21,969 nucleotides of DNA from Rhodospirillaceae bacterium (lineage in GTDB: Bacteria > Pseudomonadota > Alphaproteobacteria > UBA11136), in assembly GCA_002686135.1 (NCBI GenBank), contig NZAO01000034.1, positions 1 through 21,969 on the forward strand, read 5' to 3'. The notes under the pieces are model-generated. The model did not search any database. It saw only the letters and a program-made list of their open reading frames with translations, and was not told the DNA's origin. This document shows, piece after piece, positions 1 to 6,047 of this stretch. The stretch's first letter is position 1. Every line of letters starts with the position of its first letter. A program made the translations under genes and the position numbers.

Positions 1-369
1 ACACCGACGGCACTTATACCGACGGTACATACGACAGGGACGGCACAGACTACGACGGCACAGACTACGACGGCACGTACACCGACGGCACTTATACCGA
101 CGGTACATACGACAGGGACGGCACAGACTACGACGGCACGTCCACCGACGGCACGAGCGATGACGGCACGTCCATCATATACATCGACGGCACGTCCACC
201 GACGGCACGAGCGATGACGGCACATACGACAGGGACGGTGAATGGAGGGATGGCGACGGCACCAGGGACGGCACAGACTACAGGGACGGCACAGACTACG
301 ACGGCACAGACTACGACGGCACGTCCACCGACGGCACGAGCGATGACGGCACATACGACAGGGACGGTG
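1..369. repeat. Nested direct repeats encoding DGT units
   Basis: Positions 1-61 recur without a mismatch at 79-139 (period 78). Positions 185-240 recur without a mismatch at 314-369, and the first ~39 bases of that unit also occur at 131-169. The core word is gacggcac with short variable codons between copies. Perfect identity including third codon positions points to recent duplication or gene conversion rather than selection on protein alone. The tract probably continues left of the window. Confidence 0.9.
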
Positions 370-917
370 GTGACGGTGTGGAAGCGCGGGATGATACAGA
401 CATCGACGGCACATACCACACCCCCGGCGGCGGTGACGGCACATACTACACTGACGGCGACGGCACATACTACGACAGCGGCGACGGCACATATTACAGG
501 AATGGCGCATACCACGACGGCTCGGTGATCGACGGCGAGAGCGACGGCACATACTACGACAGCGGCGACGGGACGGCCTACAGGGACGGTGAATACTACG
601 AGGGCTTTGTTGACGGCACGTGCGCCGGCGTCGGCTGTTACTGGGACAGCGGCGACGGCACATACTACAGGGACGGCACAAACCTCAGTGATCAGCCCAC
701 GTACCCAGAATACGATCCCTGGGACCCCGAGGACGACGAGGACGACGGGGAATACCCCGCCGGGGACGGCACCGACTACGACCGCACGAAAGACAACGAC
801 ACGAGCGGCGCCATGAAACGACGGCACCAGACCGACGTGCCCCGTGTTATCGTCCCCGACGTGCCCACTCCCGACGCGCCCACGCCCAGAGCAACCCCTC
901 CCAAGTATTACAAGTAA
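3..917 (+). CDS. DGT-repeat protein, 5' end outside the window
   Basis: The frame is open from the first bases of the window to a TAA at 915-917, giving 304 visible residues; the true start lies upstream. About thirty Asp-Gly-Thr units fill most of it, in settings such as TDGTY, DRDGTDYDGT, STDGTSDDGT and GDGTYYDSG. They are followed by an acidic stretch (DPEDDEDDGE) near residues 240-250 and a Pro/Thr tail ending PTPRATPPKYYK. The frame was chosen because its tail matches the tail of the convergent FecR-domain protein; GC-rich repeats with a period divisible by three leave other frames open too. Asp/Gly/Thr-rich repeats suggest an extracellular, possibly calcium-binding, repetitive region, but this is inference. 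By analogy with its neighbour, the missing N-terminus may carry a signal peptide and a FecR domain. Function unknown. Confidence 0.75.
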   Translation, partial: TDGTYTDGTYDRDGTDYDGTDYDGTYTDGTYTDGTYDRDGTDYDGTSTDGTSDDGTSIIYIDGTSTDGTSDDGTYDRDGEWRDGDGTRDGTDYRDGTDYDGTDYDGTSTDGTSDDGTYDRDGGDGVEARDDTDIDGTYHTPGGGDGTYYTDGDGTYYDSGDGTYYRNGAYHDGSVIDGESDGTYYDSGDGTAYRDGEYYEGFVDGTCAGVGCYWDSGDGTYYRDGTNLSDQPTYPEYDPWDPEDDEDDGEYPAGDGTDYDRTKDNDTSGAMKRRHQTDVPRVIVPDVPTPDAPTPRATPPKYYK

Positions 918-1062
918 GCCGCCTGTGGGTGGAGCACCAAGCCGCACCACTATCTCGACAGTCGAGATAATGGTGACGATAGCGCCCAGTGGCGGCTTAA
1001 TACTACCGAGTACGCACGTTGGGAGTGGTTGCTCTGGGCGTGGGCGCGTCGGGAGTGGGCAC
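861..1062. repeat. Inverted repeat linking the 3' ends of two convergent genes
   Basis: Bases 861-904 on the plus strand match the reverse complement of 1019-1062 at 43 of 44 positions, with the first 36 perfect. Each arm encodes the Pro/Thr tail (PTPDAPTPRAT) of its own gene. A second, inner pair (taagccgcc at 915-923 and ggcggctta at 991-999) and a central palindrome (951-969) lie nested between the arms. The left arm also resembles 1079-1122, because the right-hand gene has a tandem duplicate of this tail. Confidence 0.9.
945..975. terminator. Central hairpin between convergent genes, possible bidirectional terminator
   Basis: The perfect 9-bp stem tatctcgac / gtcgagata (951-959 and 961-969) is extended by cacca / tggtg (945-949 and 971-975) after one mismatch. 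It lies almost midway between the stop codons at 917 and 1003. No clear U-tract follows on either strand, so intrinsic termination is uncertain; it could instead be a cruciform-forming or protein-binding palindrome. Confidence 0.4.
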
Positions 1063-2304
1063 GCTGGGAGTGCGCACGTTAGGAGTGGTTACTCTGGGCG
1101 TGGGCGCGTCGGGGACGAGAGTACGAGGCTCTGAATGTGGGGTCTGTCCCGCTGTCGGCGCTGGATGCGGGGTCGGGTCCGAGCTTGTGGATGGAGTCGA
1201 GGTCGGAGCCGCCTGATCGCGGTCGTCACCACCGTCTGCCGGGGGAACCGTAATCGTCGTCTCGCCGCCGCCACCGCCGTCTGCCGGGGTGATCGTGACC
1301 GTCGGGACGTTGACGATGCCGTCGCCAACGATGCCGTCACCAACGATGCCGTCGTCAATCGTTGGCGGCGGGATCGTGCCGTCATGGCCGTCCCTCGTAC
1401 CGTCTCGCGTGCCGTCCCTGGTGCCGTCGGTCGTCCCGTCGGTGGTGCCGTCCCATTCGGTATAAGTGCCGTCGTACGTGCCGTCCCTGGTACCGTCGTC
1501 CCTGGTGCCGTCGTCCCTGGTGCCGTCCCTGGTACCGTCGTCCCACGTGCCGTCGAATTTCGTGCCGTCCTTCCTACCGTCCTTCCCACCGTCGGCGGTG
1601 TCGGCCGCAACGTGGAATAACCAATCCTCTCGCGGCAATAATGGTTTGCACGGCGCCGTTTTTGATCCCGCTCCCGACCACGGGCGATCTGATAGGGGGC
1701 CGGGGTTGGTGGCCGGCTGGCTGTTGGGGACACGGCCGATGCCCCAACCATCCCCTTTTACAGCGACGCCATCCCCGGTTCCGATGAGTCGTGACGCCTC
1801 GCTCTTGTTAGCCGTAACGTAAGCCATGCCCTGAAGAACGTGGACGTTGGTTGCTCCATCGTTAGCCACGGTAACGTCGATCGCAGTTCCCCGGACTTTA
1901 ATGACCGCAGTCGGGGTTTTGAGCACAATCGCTTGTCTTGGCATGTTTCCGGAGATAAACCGGAAAACCCCCTCGGCCATCTTAAGGACCTGGATTGGTT
2001 TCCCTCCGGCGGAGGCGTAGTCGTAATACTCGGTTTGGAAATGACTGGCTTCTTCCAATGCGAGCACGGATCCGTCGCGGAAGCGGACGCGCACGGCACA
2101 TTCGCAGAGTGTTTCCAGGATTTCTCTGGAGAAGAAGTCGTCTCCCGGGAACTTGGATTCTTTTCCACCTCCGGGGAGAGTTCCGAAAGCGCGGCTTTTT
2201 ACGAATTCGACCGTGCCGATAGCCTGGTTGGCGGCATGCGCTGGCAAGAACGAAAACACCGCAAGAAAAAGCCCTGCGACGACAACGATCGCTCTTGGTT
2301 TCAT
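1003..2304 (-). CDS. Secreted FecR-domain protein with DGT repeats and Pro/Thr-rich tail
   Basis: The start is taken as the ATG at 2304, preceded by AGGA at a usable distance; a GTG five codons upstream (2319) is in frame but lacks a good ribosome site. Residues 1-24 form a signal peptide (hydrophobic core, cleavage after AHA). A FecR-like domain follows at about 70-170 (VRFRDGSVLALEE, LKTPTAVIKVRGTAIDV, NVHVLQGMAYVTA). FecR domains classically relay signals to ECF sigma factors from inside a membrane-anchored protein, but many exported proteins use the fold as a sensor or polymer-binding module. Here no membrane anchor is visible. About fourteen DGT units (residues ~242-310), VGDGI repeats, a Gly/Asp-rich linker and a duplicated PTPDAPTPRATTP tail follow. 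The neighbouring convergent gene shares the DGT and tail modules. No sigma factor is nearby. Function unknown; probably envelope or extracellular. Confidence 0.8.
   Translation of the reverse strand: MKPRAIVVVAGLFLAVFSFLPAHAANQAIGTVEFVKSRAFGTLPGGGKESKFPGDDFFSREILETLCECAVRVRFRDGSVLALEEASHFQTEYYDYASAGGKPIQVLKMAEGVFRFISGNMPRQAIVLKTPTAVIKVRGTAIDVTVANDGATNVHVLQGMAYVTANKSEASRLIGTGDGVAVKGDGWGIGRVPNSQPATNPGPLSDRPWSGAGSKTAPCKPLLPREDWLFHVAADTADGGKDGRKDGTKFDGTWDDGTRDGTRDDGTRDDGTRDGTYDGTYTEWDGTTDGTTDGTRDGTRDGTRDGHDGTIPPPTIDDGIVGDGIVGDGIVNVPTVTITPADGGGGGETTITVPPADGGDDRDQAAPTSTPSTSSDPTPHPAPTAGQTPHSEPRTLVPDAPTPRVTTPNVRTPSVPTPDAPTPRATTPNVRTR
1011..1114 (-). repeat. 60-bp tandem duplication in the FecR-protein tail
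   Basis: 1011-1054 and 1071-1114 match apart from a few substitutions, at a period of 60 bp. They encode the repeated tail PDAPTPR(V/A)TTPNVRT of the minus-strand gene. The same sequence forms the right arm of the inverted repeat with the other DGT gene. Confidence 0.8.
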
Positions 2305-2482
2305 GTTTCCTGGTTTCACGACTAGTCTGACTTTCAGTTAGCTAACCAACACCATTGGCGCGGTCCCATCAGGCGCGAACGGTGCTTAATGATAACTGCC
2401 GACCGTAATAAATGCCAGATGAACGACATGCCAAGCAACAAGTCAGTAACAACGGGGTGGTGTTGAGACAATAGAGCTGCGA

Positions 2483-2531
2483 GATCACCATCTAATATCA
2501 GGTCACCATCTGATACCGATGTCTGATAGCT
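2483..2531. promoter_or_regulatory. Spaced direct repeats, possible operator
   Basis: gatcaccatctaatatc (2483-2499) and ggtcaccatctgatacc (2501-2517) match at 14 of 17 positions with an 18-bp period. A weaker partial copy (gatgtctgatag) follows at 2519-2530. A near two-turn spacing is typical of regulator half-sites, but no known motif is recognised. Confidence 0.3.
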
Positions 2532-2680
2532 TTCTACATGTCAGGCTTTTGTATCTGGGACTGAAACATTGATGAGATGGCTTCTGCTATGTCAGCCATG
2601 TTATGCCAAGCCCTTGGACGGTGGTGTGTTTATTCTGAAAAAATAACTTCCCCAACGCCCGGCAGACACCAGCACGACTG

Positions 2681-2731
2681 GCCACAGTTCCATGATTGTT
2701 GGCATCGCGCTAAGCTGCCTGCTATGAAACT
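2681..2731 (+). repeat. Leader repeat type 1, left copy
   Basis: This 51-bp segment matches 4579-4629 at about 44 of 51 positions without gaps. Its conserved blocks are gccacagttccatga and catcgcgctaagct, and it ends in atgaaac. The ATG at 2724 aligns with the start codon of the capA-like gene at 4622. Similarity stops after the ATG-AAA. The segment has no obvious Shine-Dalgarno sequence. Confidence 0.85.
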
Positions 2732-2771
2732 CCGCCGGTGGGACAAGGGCCAGAGATGGGACCGATTTTAA
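2724..2771 (+). CDS. Possible 15-codon leader ORF overlapping the glycosyltransferase-like start
   Basis: The ATG at the end of the leader repeat opens the short frame MKLRRWDKGQRWDRF, which stops with TAA at 2769-2771. It overlaps the proposed start of the downstream membrane protein at 2756 in a different frame. It may be a translated leader that couples to the next gene, or a decayed start region left when the leader was copied. The only evidence is the alignment of this ATG with the capA start. Confidence 0.25.
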   Translation: MKLRRWDKGQRWDRF

Positions 2772-4549
2772 CAAAACTCCTTCCCCTTTCGGACTCTTCT
2801 CACGATAGGTCTCATGGGGGCAAAAGCCTAGCGGCCCTCATGGTGCTTCCCGCCTGCTTTCTCGTCGCCGTCCTAACTCTAATGGAAAGCGCCGGGCCGT
2901 TCTGGATATGGCACAACGTTGATCCCGAATACGCCTATCTCGTTAATGCCCTAAAGATTGTCAACCTGACCGCGCCGGGCCATGTGGATCATCCAGGAAC
3001 ACCCTTGCAGTGGCTAGGTGCCCTGGTAATCAAGGCCACCTATCCCACCGACTCCAGCACTTACATTATCGAAACCGTTCTCGCCGATCCCGAAACCCAT
3101 ATGCACCGTATCTGCGTGGTGATTACATGGCTCAATGCCATCATTCTGCTTGCCGCAGGGATGGTAGGCTATGCTGTTTTTAAAAACGTCCTTCCGGCGC
3201 TAATGGTCCAGGCTGCCCCTTTCGCCTCCGCGCAAATCATCAGACACGGCATCACCTTAAAGCCCGAGTCATTGCTTATTCTTTCGGTGATGGCGCTCAT
3301 CACCGTCACCCTTCTAGCGCTACGTCCCGGTGCCGTGGAGGCCAACCGCCGAGGCTTTGCCATTGCCTTCGGCATGGTTCTTGGATTCGGCGTGGCCTGC
3401 AAAATTAACTTCGCACCGCTTTTCCTGCTGCCGCCTTTCCTTCTCGGCGATCGCAAGGCCATCCTTACCTTCGCCGCCTCTTCCCTTTTAGCCTTCCTCC
3501 TCTTCACACTTCCAGCGCTGGGTGCTTATGAACAGTTCACGGACTGGATTGTCAGGCTGTTTTTAGGCAGTGGACATTATGGCGGCGGGCCCGCCACGGT
3601 CATCAACGTGGAAACCTATCCCCGCAATATCTACCGCCTGATCGCCGGCGGCTCGTTCAATTGCGTGGGTTGTGGCGACTTTGCCCGGCCCCTGTTCAAT
3701 ATCGTTTTCATCCTTGCTGTGCTTACCTTAGTGGTAGCACGCCGGAGTCCGGAACGGCGCGATTATATACCCAAACTCGATCTGCAGGCCCTCAAAGGTG
3801 TGGTCCTAACGCAGATGGTCATGGTGCTGATGGTGGCCAAAGCATTCCCGACTTCCGAGAGTGGATGGAACGTGTATTACATGATCCCAGCCTATATGCT
3901 GACAGCTCTTTCCAGCGTCCTTCTCTACCGTATTGTCCCAACACTGGGCCTTGGCGGGGGTACGGTACGGCGGTGTTTTGCTCTAGTCTTTCCAGCCCTG
4001 CTGGTGCTGATCGCTATTACCCAGGCCTTCGGGATAGCGAGGCTGGATCGGAATTACCGGGACATGCGCGACATGGGCCTTTCCGTTGGTAACGAGCGGT
4101 TTAGCGCCTGTGCACGCATATCCGGCTATTCTGCCTCCAGCCCCAGTTTTGCCCTCTATAACGGGAACCTGCAGGCTGGCTTTCCTTTTTCCAAACAATT
4201 GAACGAACTGCGGCCGGAGAACGATTTCTGGCTCAACATTTTCTGGCCCCACGTGTGGATTCGCTACAAAGCGGGGCTTTCCCGCACTTCCTTGGGCATA
4301 GAGCGCGACCCCGGCAATTACGGCTTGTGGGACTGGACGGGAAGCCGCGATCTGCAGCAGGTTCTTTCACACTATCCCTGCGCTGTGTTCCGGGGATCGC
4401 GCAGGAGGGCGATTGCCAAGTTTCTCGCTGCAGAAGCACCGGAAAGCAAATATGACACCTCCTGTTCCACCCCTTCTGAGGGGGTGTTTACCATGGGCGT
4501 GGATTGCCAGGGCCGCCTGACAGAAAGCAGTGAGAACAACACACCATAA
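2756..4549 (+). CDS. Polytopic membrane protein resembling GT-C glycosyltransferases
   Basis: The start is placed at the ATG 2756, with AAGGG at 2745-2749 as ribosome site; a GTG at 2738 would add six residues. The protein has about 597 residues with a short hydrophilic N-terminus and roughly nine to eleven hydrophobic segments (for example LAALMVLPACFLVAVLTL, VVITWLNAIILLAAGMVGYA, FAASSLLAFLLFTLPALGAY). An acidic DPEYAYL motif sits in the first outer loop, as in the Asp-containing loop of GT-C (PMT/ArnT-like) enzymes, which move sugars from lipid carriers on the outer face of the membrane. A soluble Trp/Tyr-rich domain occupies the last ~170 residues. It lies 72 bp upstream of the CapA-like gene and probably shares its role in surface glycan or exopolymer handling. 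The exact family is not certain; a polymer ligase or flippase-type protein is an alternative. Confidence 0.6.
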   Translation: MGPILTKLLPLSDSSHDRSHGGKSLAALMVLPACFLVAVLTLMESAGPFWIWHNVDPEYAYLVNALKIVNLTAPGHVDHPGTPLQWLGALVIKATYPTDSSTYIIETVLADPETHMHRICVVITWLNAIILLAAGMVGYAVFKNVLPALMVQAAPFASAQIIRHGITLKPESLLILSVMALITVTLLALRPGAVEANRRGFAIAFGMVLGFGVACKINFAPLFLLPPFLLGDRKAILTFAASSLLAFLLFTLPALGAYEQFTDWIVRLFLGSGHYGGGPATVINVETYPRNIYRLIAGGSFNCVGCGDFARPLFNIVFILAVLTLVVARRSPERRDYIPKLDLQALKGVVLTQMVMVLMVAKAFPTSESGWNVYYMIPAYMLTALSSVLLYRIVPTLGLGGGTVRRCFALVFPALLVLIAITQAFGIARLDRNYRDMRDMGLSVGNERFSACARISGYSASSPSFALYNGNLQAGFPFSKQLNELRPENDFWLNIFWPHVWIRYKAGLSRTSLGIERDPGNYGLWDWTGSRDLQQVLSHYPCAVFRGSRRRAIAKFLAAEAPESKYDTSCSTPSEGVFTMGVDCQGRLTESSENNTP

Positions 4550-4578
4550 ATCAGCCTCAATCGCTCCCTCTGGCGAGA

Positions 4579-4629
4579 GCCACAGTTCCATGACTGGCGA
4601 CATCGCGCTAAGCTACCTGCCATGAAACA
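4579..4629 (+). repeat. Leader repeat type 1, right copy
   Basis: This is the second copy of the 51-bp leader at 2681-2731. It sits between the stop of the glycosyltransferase-like gene (4549) and the capA-like gene, whose ATG (4622) is the ATG of the repeat. It carries no Shine-Dalgarno match in the ten bases before the start, so initiation may rely on the repeat itself or on coupling. Confidence 0.85.
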
Positions 4630-5851
4630 CCTGCTCTGCATTCTATGCATACCCGCTGTCATTTTGTTGGGAGCGGAAGAGGCACACACAGAATCTGTGT
4701 TAGCCGACCAGGATCCTACCCGATCAATTATGCTGTTCCTGGCAGGGGATGTGATGCTGGGCCGGGGGATTGACCAGATCCTGCTCCATCCGGGAGACCC
4801 GGTCATCCACGAGTCCTGCTGTAAAAATGCACGGGAATACGTGAGGATTGCCGAGCAAAAAAACGGGCCCATCCCCGCTCCCGTCTCCTGCTCCTACGTC
4901 TGGGGAGAGGCTCTAAAGGTACTGGAACGGGTTTCCCCGGATTTAAGAATCATCAACCTGGAAACGAGCATCACCGGCAGCAACGATTACTGGAAAAGCA
5001 AAGGGGTCCACTACAAGATGAACCCCCCAAACATCAACTGTCTCCAAGCGGCAAAAATTGATGTCTGTGCGCTGGCCAACAACCATGTTCTGGACTGGGG
5101 CTATCCCGGGCTCCTGGAAACCCTTGAAACCATGGATGCCGCTGGTATCCGGGGAATCGGCGCTGGAGCCCGTCTTGCACAGGCTGCGCGTCCGGCGGTA
5201 ATGCGCGTTGCGGGAAAGGGGCGGGTGTTGGTGTTTTCCTATGGCGTAGCTAACAGCGGGATTCCTCCTAGATGGGCGGCCTCAAGTACTCAGGAGGGAG
5301 TTCATTTTTTGAATGACCTGTCCAGCCGCAGTGTGAACAGGGTCAAGCAGACACTGAAACAATACGCCCGTCCCGGTGACATTCTCGTCGTTTCCATCCA
5401 CTGGGGGGGGAACTGGGGATATCAGATCCCCGCGGATCAGGTGCGCTTCGCCCACGAACTGATCGATGAAGCGGGCGTTGACCTTGTTCATGGACACTCG
5501 TCCCATCATGTCAAAGGCATCGAGGTGTACCGCGGCAAACTGATCCTTTACGGAAGCGGCGATTTCCTGAACGATTACGAGGGTATTAACCATTTCAGGG
5601 GTCTTCCCAAGGGCGCCCATAAGTATTACAGGGGAGATTTGTCGCTGATGTACTTTGCTAGTGTCGAACCGGAAAGCGGAAAACTGGTGCAGCTACTGAT
5701 GACGCCGACACGGATGAAACGCTTCCGGATTAACCTGGCATCACAAGACGAAGCCCTTTGGCTGAAAAATCGTCTGAACAGGGAAGGACGGATGCTCGGC
5801 ACTACGGTCAACCTGAACCGGGTCGGTGAACTGCTGCTGGAATGGCGATGA
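4622..5851 (+). CDS. CapA family protein (poly-gamma-glutamate/capsule-type, metallophosphatase fold)
   Basis: At 409 residues the length fits the family. An N-terminal hydrophobic segment (MKHLLCILCIPAVILLG) implies export or anchoring. The metallophosphatase-like motifs appear in order: AGDVMLGRG (41-49), INLETSIT (111-118), LANNHVLDWG (151-160), SIHWGGNW (258-265), HGHSSHHVKG (290-299) and YGSGDFLNDYEGI (310-322). These supply the Asp, Asn and His ligands typical of CapA/PgsA proteins, which take part in anchoring or making poly-gamma-glutamate and other capsule-type polymers. The companion genes capB and capC are absent from the window, so polymer identity is open. The upstream neighbour is a GT-C-like membrane protein on the same strand, suggesting a two-gene envelope module. 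The start codon coincides with the ATG of leader repeat type 1. Confidence 0.85.
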   Translation: MKHLLCILCIPAVILLGAEEAHTESVLADQDPTRSIMLFLAGDVMLGRGIDQILLHPGDPVIHESCCKNAREYVRIAEQKNGPIPAPVSCSYVWGEALKVLERVSPDLRIINLETSITGSNDYWKSKGVHYKMNPPNINCLQAAKIDVCALANNHVLDWGYPGLLETLETMDAAGIRGIGAGARLAQAARPAVMRVAGKGRVLVFSYGVANSGIPPRWAASSTQEGVHFLNDLSSRSVNRVKQTLKQYARPGDILVVSIHWGGNWGYQIPADQVRFAHELIDEAGVDLVHGHSSHHVKGIEVYRGKLILYGSGDFLNDYEGINHFRGLPKGAHKYYRGDLSLMYFASVEPESGKLVQLLMTPTRMKRFRINLASQDEALWLKNRLNREGRMLGTTVNLNRVGELLLEWR

Positions 5852-5997
5852 TCCGGCTTCCCGCACCTGGGGAAGTTACCAAACCGGAGGTGTCGCATAA
5901 GGTATATTCCGGCAAAATCCGGCATTAAAAACATGTGAAAAACTGGGACGTGTGACACCGTTACAAAATGCAATTGTGCGTACTATCCCCCACTGTT

Positions 5998-6032
5998 GGA
6001 TAGGCCCTAAAATCCTGGTGCTTGGCTTATCC
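5998..6032. terminator. Weak stem-loop between convergent genes
   Basis: GGATAGGCC (5998-6006) pairs with GGCTTATCC (6024-6032) except for one wobble pair. It lies just beyond the stop of the minus-strand propeller gene (6048) and about 150 bp after capA. No U-run follows, so a termination role is only suggested by position. The rest of 5852-6047 shows no gene. Confidence 0.25.
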
Positions 6033-6047
6033 ATTATGGTCATCTGG

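Larger units (their letters stand above)
2305..2755. other. Divergent intergenic region, AT-richer than its flanks
   Basis: About 450 bases separate the divergent FecR-protein and glycosyltransferase-like genes. I see no convincing long ORF; the 64-codon frame at 2577-2771 lacks a recognisable product. The region holds spaced direct repeats (2483-2531), the left copy of a leader repeat (2681-2731), and presumably promoters for both genes, none clear enough to call. Confidence 0.6.

Noticed and set aside
1..369. Possible CRISPR array
   Set aside because: Repeats are variable in length and spacing, have no unique spacers, and are fully explained as coding DGT units.
160..681. Long overlapping frames on both strands of the DGT tract (Thr/Ala-rich on plus, Cys/Arg-rich on minus)
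   Set aside because: They arise because the DNA repeat has a period divisible by three and is GC-rich, so stops are missing in several frames. The DGT frame alone shares a tail with the neighbouring FecR-type protein.
4468..4492. Hairpin caccccttctgagggggtg followed by ttta, resembling a terminator
   Set aside because: It lies inside the coding region of the membrane protein, about 60 bp before its stop, and lacks a real U-tract.
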